Source of the DNA: CAYSYY01 sp964576115 [NCBI: uncultured Gemmatimonadota bacterium]
GTDB lineage: Bacteria > Blakebacterota > Blakebacteria > Blakebacterales
Assembly: GCA_964576115.1 (NCBI GenBank)
Contig: CAZNUA010000075.1
Coordinates: 4,451-13,680 of the forward strand
Length of the DNA stretch: 9,230 bases
Direction: 5' to 3'
Every line of letters starts with the position of its first letter. Within the stretch, counting starts at the first letter, position 1. Below are positions 1 to 9,104 of this stretch, in pieces. A program made the translations under genes and the position numbers. The notes beneath the pieces were generated by a model. That model was not told where the DNA came from and did not search any database. It saw nothing but the letters and a program-made list of their open reading frames with translations.

Positions 1-2015
1 GGCCTCTTCCACTTCTCGAACCAGCTCCTGAGGTAGAGCTGGCTGCGCATGAAGTTGGAGGGATTGGAGCTGGTTCCGTGCCACTCATCCCTGAATCTCA
101 GCATCACCGTGGGAACATTCTGGATCTTCAGGGCCTGGTAGAACTCCTCGGTCTGCGAGATCGGGGTGCGCAGGTCATCCTCACCGGTCATCAGCATCGT
201 GGGCGTCGTGACGTTGCCGGCGTACATCAGGGGGGAGCGTCGCAGGTGCTCTGACGGGTCATCCCACGGGAACTCCTCGAAGTTGCGGTACCACGAGACG
301 CCGTCGGTGGTTCCTACGAACGAGAGCCAGTCGATCACGGGATAATTCGAAGAGGCGGCCGCGAACCGGTCGGTGTGACCGACGATCCAGGCCGTCAGGA
401 CACCCCCGCCGGACCCGCCGTAGACGAAGAGGTTGTCCTCGTCGATGTAGCCCCGGCCGATCACCTCGTCCACGCCCGCCATCAGGTCGTCGAAGTCTTT
501 GTCGGGATAGGCATTGTTGATCGCATTGCCGAACGCACTGCCGTAGCCGGCACTGCCCCGCGGATTGGTGTAGAGGACCACGTAGCCGTTCGCGGCGTGA
601 TTCTGCCAGGCGAAGTTGAAGGAGACGCTGTACATGCCGTGCGGCCCGCCGTGGATCGCCAGAATGAGAGGGTACTTCCGGTTCGGATCGAAGTCGGGCG
701 GGGTGATGATCCACCCCTGGATCCGGAAATCGTCGGCCGAGTCGTACCAGATCTCCTCGACCTCGCCCAGCGTGACCGCTCCCAGCACGTCCTGGTTCAC
801 CTGCGTGAGCCTGCGGATCTCGTCGGGGCGGTCCAGGCGGAGCGAAACGATATCGCCCGGCTCGTGATAGCTGCCGAGCGTGCCGACGGCGGTGCCCCGG
901 GAATCGAAGGTGGAGATGGAGAGCATGTGGTTGCCTTCGGTGATCTGACGCACGCCGCCCCGCACCGACGCGAAATAGAGGTTGGAGGTTCCTTCGCTTC
1001 GGACGGTGAAATACACACCCGATCCATCGGGTGCCCACTGGAGGCTGCCGGGGGAGCGATCCCAGCCCTCGGAGATGCAGCGTGAACGCGAACCATCCCT
1101 GCGCATGATGTAGATCTTGCGGTTCTGATAGGTATTCTCGTGATAGTCGTCACCGGTATAGGCGATCAATTCCCCGTCGGGAGAGGGAACGGCGCCGCCA
1201 TCGGGCCCGTGCCGGGTGGTGAGCTGCGTGATCGCTCCGCTTTCCACCGCCACCGTATAGATCTCCGATTCCCGGTACCGATACTCGGCGTCCTCCACCC
1301 GGAGCGAGCTGAAGAGAATGCTCTTCCCGTCGGGTGTCCACTCCGGTCCGCTGTGATTCCAGTCGCCGTCGGTCAGCTGCCGGGGCGTGCCGCCCTCGGC
1401 CGGGACCACGAAGATATGGGTGTATCCGGTATCGATATACCCGCTCCGGTCGCGCCGGTAGTTCAGCCGGTCGACGATCTTCGGGCCTTCGGTCCAGGTG
1501 GCGCCCTCGGGGCGGTGAGGCAGCTGCACCGACCAGCTCGAGCGCTCCTCGACCGACATCGAAAAGGCGATCCATTCCCCGTCGGGAGACCAGCGCAGGC
1601 TCCCCGGTCCCCTCTCCACGCGCGTGATCTGGGTCATGGCGCCTTCGGCATCCATCCACCGCACGAAGATCTGGCTGCCCCGCGGTTCCCCCTGGGCCAG
1701 GAAGGCGATCCTGGTTCCGTCCGGTGACCAAATCGGCGAAGAACCCTTGACCAGGAACCGGTTCCGGCTGCCGTCGGCGTTCATGATCCAGATGTCGGAA
1801 CTGCGCCGGTCGTTGACCTTGTCGACCCACGACCGGGTATAGACGATACGGGTGCCGTCGGGTGAGATCCGGGGGCTGCTCACGCTCTCCAGGTCCAGGT
1901 ACAGATCCAGGGAGAGGGTGCCCGGTTCGGCCTGAGCCATGATCGAAGCGGGCAGGATCAGCACCAGCAGCAGGATCGAAAGGGACCTGGCGATTACACG
2001 AACGGGGGAGTGCAT
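1..2015 (-). CDS. Exported S9-family serine peptidase (prolyl oligopeptidase / acylaminoacyl-peptidase type), 3'-truncated by the window
   Basis: I translated 671 codons without a stop; the end lies beyond the left edge, and by family length only a few residues should be missing. The ATG at 2015 follows GGAGG by 5 nt and begins a signal peptide (basic start, hydrophobic core SILLLVLILP, likely cleavage near residues 27-29). Residues ~45-390 carry at least six PD40/TolB-like propeller repeats (SPDGTR, WSPDGTRIAF, WSPDGEWIAF, WTPDGKSILF, SPDGELIAY, WAPDGSGVYF). Residues ~420-671 form the alpha/beta-hydrolase domain, with HGGP at 455-458. The inferred triad is Ser535 (GGSGGG), Asp614 (GEDDLRTP) and His646 (EWHG), in the order and spacing of S9 enzymes. 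The nucleophile elbow has Gly where many relatives have Tyr (GGSYGG). Family knowledge suggests cleavage of short peptides, here probably periplasmic. The DUF885 gene lies 112 bp upstream in the same direction and the two may be co-transcribed. Exact specificity cannot be read from the sequence. Confidence 0.95.
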   Translation of the reverse strand, partial: MHSPVRVIARSLSILLLVLILPASIMAQAEPGTLSLDLYLDLESVSSPRISPDGTRIVYTRSWVDKVNDRRSSDIWIMNADGSRNRFLVKGSSPIWSPDGTRIAFLAQGEPRGSQIFVRWMDAEGAMTQITRVERGPGSLRWSPDGEWIAFSMSVEERSSWSVQLPHRPEGATWTEGPKIVDRLNYRRDRSGYIDTGYTHIFVVPAEGGTPRQLTDGDWNHSGPEWTPDGKSILFSSLRVEDAEYRYRESEIYTVAVESGAITQLTTRHGPDGGAVPSPDGELIAYTGDDYHENTYQNRKIYIMRRDGSRSRCISEGWDRSPGSLQWAPDGSGVYFTVRSEGTSNLYFASVRGGVRQITEGNHMLSISTFDSRGTAVGTLGSYHEPGDIVSLRLDRPDEIRRLTQVNQDVLGAVTLGEVEEIWYDSADDFRIQGWIITPPDFDPNRKYPLILAIHGGPHGMYSVSFNFAWQNHAANGYVVLYTNPRGSAGYGSAFGNAINNAYPDKDFDDLMAGVDEVIGRGYIDEDNLFVYGGSGGGVLTAWIVGHTDRFAAASSNYPVIDWLSFVGTTDGVSWYRNFEEFPWDDPSEHLRRSPLMYAGNVTTPTMLMTGEDDLRTPISQTEEFYQALKIQNVPTVMLRFRDEWHGTSSNPSNFMRSQLYLRSWFEKWKR

Positions 2016-2017
2016 GG

Positions 2018-2028
2018 GAACCTCCGCG
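2018..2028 (-). promoter_or_regulatory. Ribosome binding site of the S9 peptidase gene
   Basis: The minus strand reads CGCGGAGGTTC, then two bases, then ATG at 2015. The GGAGG core sits 5 nt from the start and fixes it. The same 11 bases at the same distance precede the DUF885 gene (3813-3823). Confidence 0.75.
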
Positions 2029-2068
2029 GGATTACGGATCGGGTCAGGTGATACCTGTTTCAGCATAC

Positions 2069-2080
2069 CGGACCCGTCCG
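2069..2080. repeat. Short inverted repeat CGGAC-CC-GTCCG upstream of the S9 peptidase gene
   Basis: This is a perfect 5-bp inverted repeat around a 2-bp centre, 54 bp upstream of the peptidase start, in the 112-bp gap after the DUF885 stop. It could be an operator or a weak hairpin. No T-run follows it, so it does not look like an intrinsic terminator. Its size makes chance occurrence quite possible. Confidence 0.3.
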
Positions 2081-2127
2081 AGAAAGCCTTCTGCGGGCGA
2101 AACGATTCTAGTCGAGCCGCCCCGGCG

Positions 2128-3810
2128 TCACCACTGTCTCAATTGATCGATCTCATCGGTGCGACCGGTCATCTCCCAGCGCAGGAGCGAGGTGGGGATC
2201 ACGCCGCAATCGTGCATCTCGTCGAAGAAGCCCTTCAGGGTGAATGCATCTCCGAGCTGAAGAGCCCGTTCGGCCATCAGCTGCTCGATCTGGTGCTTGC
2301 CAACGAGGTAACTGGTGGCATAGCCGGGCTGGGTCAGATAGAAGTGCTGCTCGCCCCAGACGGTGCTGCTGTCTTCGGGCATCCAGCCGCGGGGCGTCCA
2401 CCGGGCGGCATACTCCACCGCCTCGTCGATGGTCCACTCGTTGGCGTGCATCATCAGACCGCCCAGGGCCCGGGCGGCTCGCTGGGCGATGAGGATCAGG
2501 ATGAGTTCGCGGGAGCGGGGACTCTCGTCGAAGAGCCCGGCGTGCATCATCCACTCCTCCATGCCGGTGGCGATCCCCTCCGAGCGGCTGTCGTAGATGT
2601 TGTAGAGATGGGGGACCCGCCGGATCGGGCTCGAGTGGGGCTCTGTGTCCATCATGGCCAGGTCGATCCAGTGGTGTCCGTGGGTGCGCATGGTCAGGGG
2701 GTCGCGATAAATCACTTCCGAGAAGAAACCCCGCAGTCCTTCGGCTGGAGAGAAGCGGCCGATGCGCTCGCGCAGGGCCTCATCGAAATAGTCCCGGACG
2801 GTGATGATCTCTTCGTCATCGTAGAACTCGATGTAGTCCGTGACGGCCTGGTTCAGGCGTCGATCGTACTCTTCGGCCGAATCGATGCGCTCCAGCCGGG
2901 GCAGGTCGCGATTGCGATTCTCCTCGAGAAGCAGCGTGGCGTTGGAGCGGGCCAGCTCGCGGCGCAGCATCGTCACCTGTTCGGCCCACGAGTACGGGAC
3001 GAGGTGCACGTTGCGCTCATACCAGGTGTAGTTGTCGACCCCGATTCCTGACGGTCCGGTCTTCGAGGGGGCCTCCTCCTCCAGCCAGTCGGCGAACGCG
3101 TCGGTTGCCCGAAGGGCCGCCTCGATGGCGTCATCCAGTCGGTCATCGGTCCCGGCCAACCGGGCCGCCAGGGAACGCAGATCGCGGCTCTGCCCGGCCA
3201 TGGCCCGGATGCCCCCGCGCCAGAGATCCCGGGCGTTCCCGGTCAGGTTGCCCCGGGCCTGCTCGAGCACCGGGCCGATGGATGCGATCCACCCGGCCAG
3301 TTCCGCCGCTGCATCCGGTTCGAGCGGATAGTCGCGGGTCCAGAGGTCGATCCAGCCGTGCATGACCGGACCCTCGTGGGCCGGCACGTCGCTCCGGGAT
3401 GGAAAGATCATGACGTAGAAGGCGGGATTGTTCGCCCACGGCCGGCTCACCCGGTGGTAGAAATCGAGACCGTTCATCTCGGCCCGGACGATCCAGTAAT
3501 CCACCTGATCCGACACCGGCCAGCCGGTCGTGTCGATCGCAGCCAGCCGGCGCTGGTACCGCGGCAGTTCACGACGCTGCCGTTCCATGGCCGGGGCGGT
3601 GTAGTCGGGCACGCCGTCGATGAACGCGGGCTTCTCGAAGGCGCGCCAATCCTCGAACAGTGCGGCGAGGGCGTCGTATCCTGTATCGGCGGTTACCTCG
3701 GCCGGGCGATCACCCGGCGCACAACCGAGGAGGAGAAGGAGGGTGAGCGAGAGGAACGTTGATCGGAGAGTGCAGGTTGAGCGGCGAGCAACGACTGAAC
3801 GGATCATCAC
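2128..3810 (-). CDS. DUF885-family lipoprotein, HGHH subtype (putative exported metallopeptidase-like protein)
   Basis: This 560-residue protein begins with a lipoprotein signal: a basic start, a leucine-rich core and lipobox LLGC with Cys30, so it is probably membrane-anchored outside the cytoplasm. The body is typical of DUF885. Helix-rich N-terminal segments are followed by HGHHWIDLAMM (residues 377-387), then EGIATGMEEWMMHAG (411-425), MHANEWTIDEAVEYAARW (454-471) and the conserved tail QPGYATSYLVGK...FTLKGFFDEMHDCGVIP (494-539). DUF885 proteins resemble zinc metallopeptidases. In the common form the metal motif is HExxPGHH; here the region reads MRTHGHH, so the preceding HE is absent, although the downstream glutamates are present. 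The GTG at 3810 is chosen because GGAGG lies 5 nt away, exactly as in the next gene; the ATG at 3807 is an equally readable start one codon later. It lies 112 bp upstream of the S9 peptidase gene, which suggests a shared role in degrading external peptides. The substrate is unknown. Confidence 0.9.
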   Translation of the reverse strand: MMIRSVVARRSTCTLRSTFLSLTLLLLLGCAPGDRPAEVTADTGYDALAALFEDWRAFEKPAFIDGVPDYTAPAMERQRRELPRYQRRLAAIDTTGWPVSDQVDYWIVRAEMNGLDFYHRVSRPWANNPAFYVMIFPSRSDVPAHEGPVMHGWIDLWTRDYPLEPDAAAELAGWIASIGPVLEQARGNLTGNARDLWRGGIRAMAGQSRDLRSLAARLAGTDDRLDDAIEAALRATDAFADWLEEEAPSKTGPSGIGVDNYTWYERNVHLVPYSWAEQVTMLRRELARSNATLLLEENRNRDLPRLERIDSAEEYDRRLNQAVTDYIEFYDDEEIITVRDYFDEALRERIGRFSPAEGLRGFFSEVIYRDPLTMRTHGHHWIDLAMMDTEPHSSPIRRVPHLYNIYDSRSEGIATGMEEWMMHAGLFDESPRSRELILILIAQRAARALGGLMMHANEWTIDEAVEYAARWTPRGWMPEDSSTVWGEQHFYLTQPGYATSYLVGKHQIEQLMAERALQLGDAFTLKGFFDEMHDCGVIPTSLLRWEMTGRTDEIDQLRQW

Positions 3811-3812
3811 GC

Positions 3813-3823
3813 GAACCTCCGCG
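3813..3823 (-). promoter_or_regulatory. Ribosome binding site of the DUF885 gene
   Basis: The minus strand reads CGCGGAGGTTC, then GC, then GTG (3810) and ATG (3807). The block is identical in sequence and distance to the site before the S9 peptidase gene, which favours the GTG as the start. Confidence 0.7.
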
Positions 3824-3921
3824 ACAGAGCGAGTGGTTACTCGAGGGCGTATCCTGAGGGAATGAGCCCGGGTGCTATTCTGAGCGGTGGATCCGGTCGC
3901 TCATCGATGTCATCCCCTCGG

Positions 3922-3989
3922 TTCAAGCCGGTTCTTGAAGAGAGGATAATCCCTCAGGGGTCTGAGTGTGAAGGTGTAGAACAGGTTCT
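3922..3989. repeat. Intergenic inverted repeats between the lipoprotein and DUF885 genes
   Basis: The 220-bp gap 3811-4030 contains no supported gene. It has three short perfect inverted repeats: TTCAAG-ccggtt-CTTGAA (3922-3939), CTCAG-gggt-CTGAG (3953-3966) and AGAAC-ag-GTTCT (3978-3989). In addition, CCTGAGGGA (3853-3861) recurs inverted as TCCCTCAGG (3950-3958). None is followed by a T-run on the minus strand, so they may be operators or transcript structures rather than strong terminators. No convincing -35/-10 pair was found for the DUF885 gene. Confidence 0.35.
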
Positions 3990-4030
3990 CACGGAGACAC
4001 CACTCTGTACCCGATCTGTCGGATGATCCC

Positions 4031-4864
4031 TCAGTTCCTTTCAGGGGTCGGGAAGGCGGTGAAGAAGGGTTCCAGCCCTTTCCTGATACCTTTCCTGAAG
4101 CTGGCCCGCCACATCGCTTTCGGACCCATCAGGGTTACTACCAGGTCGGCGAGGAGGAAACCGACCCCCATGGCGTAGTAGAGCGTCTGGACCTCCTCGG
4201 CGCCGGGAACGTTCTCTTCGACCGGGACCTGGATCGGCATACCGCTGATGTACTGGGTCTCCATCACGGTCCGGGTTGTCGTCATCATGGAGGCGACCAT
4301 GATCATGAGCGGTCCCGCACCGGAGACCCACTTGGTGGTGCCGCTGGCGTCGATGCGGGCGAAGAAGTCGTTGCTCTGGGTCAGGTAGATCTGAAAGGTG
4401 GCGATGCTGGTCCACTCCATGTTGGATAGAAAGAGCACCATCTGGGAGTTGAAGAGGGTGCCGTAGTACGGAATGATGACGGCGTCTACGGCCAGCTCGC
4501 TGGCGAATTCGGCGTACTTGTCGCGCGAGGTCTGGGTGTCCTCAAGGGGCAATCCGGAGCGCTCGAAGGCACTGACGGTGGTCTCGTAGTCCACGACCTC
4601 GTACCCGTGCCGGCGGAAGAGCCGGGTGATCTCCTCCCAGTTGAACTGCCGCCACTCCTCGGCGTCGGTCAGATTCAGCGGCAGCCGGTTGGGCACGATC
4701 GCCACCCGGGCGATCCGCACCTCGGAGCGGGGGATCGAGGGTTCAAAGTAGATCCTTGAGTCGGGCGGGACCTGTTTGAGCTGCCTGCCCATGACGGCGC
4801 AGCCGGTAAGGGCGAGTACTAACGGAAGGGTAAGCAGTGCGGATCGTCGGTATGACCTTGGCAT
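4031..4864 (-). CDS. Unrecognised lipoprotein with a TolB-N/GNA1162-like alpha/beta pattern
   Basis: The protein has 277 residues from the ATG at 4864, chosen because AGGAGG lies 7 nt upstream and because this start gives a clean lipoprotein signal (MPRSYRRSALLTLPLVLAL, lipobox LTGC, Cys22). The same frame could begin at 4954, but that would bury the signal. Residues ~49-180 alternate strands and helices: RIARVAIVPN (strand), EEITRLFRRHGYEVVDY (helix, strand), YAEFASELAVDAVIIPYYGTL (helix, strand), ATFQIYL, then ARIDASGTTKW. This resembles, from memory, the layout of GNA1162/DUF799 lipoproteins and CsgG-like domains, but I cannot assign a family. The C-terminal part has hydrophobic stretches at ~181-195 and 228-247, then a basic tail (RKGIRKG), unusual for a soluble lipoprotein. 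Its first 46 bases overlap the end of the CsgG/TPR gene, so translation is probably coupled and the two products may work together. Confidence 0.85.
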   Translation of the reverse strand: MPRSYRRSALLTLPLVLALTGCAVMGRQLKQVPPDSRIYFEPSIPRSEVRIARVAIVPNRLPLNLTDAEEWRQFNWEEITRLFRRHGYEVVDYETTVSAFERSGLPLEDTQTSRDKYAEFASELAVDAVIIPYYGTLFNSQMVLFLSNMEWTSIATFQIYLTQSNDFFARIDASGTTKWVSGAGPLMIMVASMMTTTRTVMETQYISGMPIQVPVEENVPGAEEVQTLYYAMGVGFLLADLVVTLMGPKAMWRASFRKGIRKGLEPFFTAFPTPERN

Positions 4865-6387
4865 GCGGATGCCTCCTGATGCAGTAGTCTCGAACCACGA
4901 ACCGGCCGGGAGAAGGATTTCCTTGCCACGGGGGGCGGGTTGCGGAGCTTGCACTTTTCTATCAACTGGTTGAGTTCATCGAAGTCGTTCACGAATTCGG
5001 CCGTCTGCAGGTAGAGCCTTACGTGCTGTTCGCCTTCCCGGCAGCGGTCCCGCTCGAGAGCCAGGCGGCCCAGTTCACGGTGGACGAGAGGGAAGGTCGG
5101 GTTGAGTGAGAGCGCCTGCCGGAAGAGCCGTTCGGCGTCATCGGGCCGGCGATCCCGACGGGCCAGGAGACCGGCCCAGTAAAAGGCCGGGTAGAAACCG
5201 GGTCTGAGTCGCTGGACTGTCTCGACATCGTCACGATCGGGCAGGCGGTCGTCGGTCCAGAGAGCCTGCATGAGTCTGGCTGCCGGTGCCAGTCCGTCCC
5301 CCATCGCTTCGAGCGCCTGCATGATCTGATCGTGTTGCGTTCCACCGAGAATCACCCGCAGGGTGTTCTCGGTTCCGGACGGGATGGGAGATCGTTCCAG
5401 CGTTTCGAGGAGCGCGGCCGCCGCCTCTGCCCGCTGGCCACCCTCGTAAAGTATCCGGCCCAGAACGTAGCGGGCCCGTCCGTCACGGGGGGCCAGGGCG
5501 ACCGCTTCACGGGCGGTTTCGATGGCCTGGTCGTTGAGACGGAGAACGAAGAGGGCGTTCGCCAGACCGAGCCGGGCCTGCACATTGGTCGGCGAAATCG
5601 TGATCGCTTCCCGGTAGGAGGCGGATGCGGTCCCGGCGTCGTCGAGATTGAGCCAGGCTGTGCCCCGGATCACGTACGCCTCCGCCGATGATGGACTTTC
5701 GGCCAGAACCCGTTCGACCAGATCGACGGCCATCAGGTAATCGCCCTGACGGCGCCGCCGCCCGGGGTCGAGGCCGATGAGAGGAGCTTCTTCCGCGAGG
5801 TGTCCGGCTCTCAGGAGTCCCGTTCGGAGCAGGGGCGGGAGAGGGGGGGGTGTGAGTTCCCCGAGGCGCCGGGCTCCCTCCTCGAGCCGCAGGGCTGCCA
5901 TGATCCGTGAAGCCAGATCGAGTTCAAGCCGTGACAATGATTCCGGAGCGCCTGATGCCTCAAAGCTGTTCCGGATGCCTGAGGTTTCGACGTCCAGGAG
6001 ACGGGCTGTGATGTGGAGTGTCCCGGCCCTCATTTCGACCGACCCGGCCACGAGCAGTGATGCTCCCAGCAGGTTACCGATCTCGACTCTCGACTCACTG
6101 CTCACGGCACCGCTGATCTGCAGGGCCAGTTCCTCCATCAGGCGGAGGAGGTAGCGGCGTTCAACAACTGTGACGGAACCGCTCCTGATCAGGAGGTCGG
6201 TGATCCCCTCCTCGACCGCATCGGGAATCCAGGAATCGGTTGCCTGGAGTCCGACCGCATCAAAATCGGCGACCGCAACCGTCAGGGGAGACTGGCTTGG
6301 AGTCCCGGTCTGGGCTGTGAGGGCAACAGGAGAGGCAAGGTGCAGGTATAAAACCGGAACAAGAAGACTCAGATGCCTGGTGCTCAT
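4819..6387 (-). CDS. Exported CsgG/FlgO-like domain protein with TPR repeats
   Basis: The protein has 522 residues from the ATG at 6387. This start opens with a signal peptide (MSTRHLSLLVPVLYLHLASP, cleavage probably near Ala25); a TTG at 6441 in the same frame would put 18 residues before it and appears to lie upstream of the likely promoter. Residues ~35-135 match the CsgG/FlgO pattern: LTVAVADFDAVGL, then a helix DAVEEGITDLLI, VTVVERRYLLRLMEEL, GNLLGASLLVAGSVEM and HITARLLDVETSGI. A proline-rich linker (TPPPLPPL, ~179-186) leads to TPR repeats at ~215-332 (AVDLVERVLAESPSSAEAYV, SYREAITISPTNVQARLGLA, AIETAREAVALAPRDGRARY) and again at ~400-464. Such proteins are usually periplasmic or outer-membrane scaffolds. 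There is no lipobox, unlike true CsgG. The tail after the last TPR (from about residue 480) is low in similarity to anything I know, contains a six-base C run (4930-4935), and overlaps the next gene by 46 bp; a natural overlap is the simplest reading, but a small indel there is possible. Confidence 0.88.
   Translation of the reverse strand: MSTRHLSLLVPVLYLHLASPVALTAQTGTPSQSPLTVAVADFDAVGLQATDSWIPDAVEEGITDLLIRSGSVTVVERRYLLRLMEELALQISGAVSSESRVEIGNLLGASLLVAGSVEMRAGTLHITARLLDVETSGIRNSFEASGAPESLSRLELDLASRIMAALRLEEGARRLGELTPPPLPPLLRTGLLRAGHLAEEAPLIGLDPGRRRRQGDYLMAVDLVERVLAESPSSAEAYVIRGTAWLNLDDAGTASASYREAITISPTNVQARLGLANALFVLRLNDQAIETAREAVALAPRDGRARYVLGRILYEGGQRAEAAAALLETLERSPIPSGTENTLRVILGGTQHDQIMQALEAMGDGLAPAARLMQALWTDDRLPDRDDVETVQRLRPGFYPAFYWAGLLARRDRRPDDAERLFRQALSLNPTFPLVHRELGRLALERDRCREGEQHVRLYLQTAEFVNDFDELNQLIEKCKLRNPPPVARKSFSRPVRGSRLLHQEASACQGHTDDPHCLPFR
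4872..4877 (-). promoter_or_regulatory. Strong ribosome binding site inside the upstream gene
   Basis: AGGAGG on the minus strand lies 7 nt from the lipoprotein ATG at 4864. It sits within the last codons of the CsgG/TPR gene, so ribosomes finishing that gene pass over it. It decides the lipoprotein start. Confidence 0.8.
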
Positions 6388-6407
6388 GCGTACGTCCCGG
6401 AAGAGCG

Positions 6408-6423
6408 GCGGGCAACCGCCCGC
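6408..6423 (-). other. GC-rich hairpin in the leader of the CsgG/TPR gene
   Basis: GCGGGC and GCCCGC form a perfect 6-bp stem around a 4-base loop, 20 bases upstream of the ATG at 6387. If the promoter candidate at 6430-6435 is real, the transcript would begin at about 6422 and this hairpin would be its very 5' end, a position that often stabilises mRNA or limits ribosome access. The GGGA near 6394 is the only ribosome-binding-site-like sequence between it and the ATG. Confidence 0.4.
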
Positions 6424-6429
6424 TTCACA

Positions 6430-6435
6430 AATATA
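6430..6435 (-). promoter_or_regulatory. Candidate -10 element (TATATT) for the CsgG/TPR gene
   Basis: TATATT matches the sigma-70 -10 consensus at five of six bases and lies in the most AT-rich part of the intergenic region. Extended to 6428 it reads TATATTTG, an exact fit to the TAnnTTTG element described for Bacteroidetes promoters. No good -35 hexamer stands 16-18 bp upstream. The predicted start, about 6422, is downstream of the TTG at 6441 and supports the ATG at 6387 as the translation start. Confidence 0.35.
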
Positions 6436-6542
6436 ACTCAATTTTCCGGCAAGGATATGATGTTCGAAAAGGTATCTATCCCGCCTTGTGTCTTCACCTG
6501 TGCACTAATCGACTGCGTGGAGCGGGTGTTCGGGCACACTCA

Positions 6543-6614
6543 CAGAACGGCGCCCATGCCGCCCTCGCCGATTGTGTCGATCACCTGCTACTGTCCGATA
6601 ATCCGGTCGATCAT
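6543..6614 (-). pseudogene. Remnant of the N-terminus of a PknB-type Ser/Thr protein kinase
   Basis: Reading the minus strand from an ATG at 6614 gives MIDRIIGQ, an in-frame TAG (6588-6590), then QVIDTIGEGGMGAVL and a TGA (6540-6542). Bacterial Ser/Thr kinases characteristically begin with a short leader, GQ-Y-x-V, then the nucleotide-binding glycine loop G-E-G-G-M-G-x-V-Y. Restoring one base (TAG to TAC or TAT) gives that signature, and the second stop falls right after the loop valine. No VAIK lysine, HRD or DFG motif follows in any frame before the next gene, so only about 24 codons remain. I infer a decayed or deleted kinase gene. It lies 18 bp past the katG stop and upstream of the CsgG/TPR gene. 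The loop match is specific, but the fragment is short. Confidence 0.7.
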
Positions 6615-6632
6615 AATGAAGCCGAGCCCTGG

Positions 6633-9050
<2,418 letters not shown>

Positions 9051-9104
9051 TTACCCCGAAGACGCCCCCTGAAGACAGCGTTGCGGACCGAAGCCCCCTG
9101 ATTT

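Noticed and set aside
375-1727. Long plus-strand frames (375-1085, 1140-1727) opposite the S9 peptidase
   Set aside because: They are shadows of a gene with a full catalytic triad and propeller repeats on the minus strand.
1939-3051. A 370-codon plus-strand frame opposite the DUF885 gene and the start of the S9 peptidase gene
   Set aside because: It crosses two well-supported minus-strand genes and has no motif, ribosome binding site or signal of its own.
3978-3989. AGAAC-AG-GTTCT as a LexA-type operator
   Set aside because: Gram-positive-type LexA sites need four bases between GAAC and GTTC; here there are two.
3868-4027. A possible short minus-strand coding frame (…LFYTFTLRPLRDYPLF…) downstream of the lipoprotein gene
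   Set aside because: It has no start with a ribosome binding site and matches no family I know; it is too short to support.
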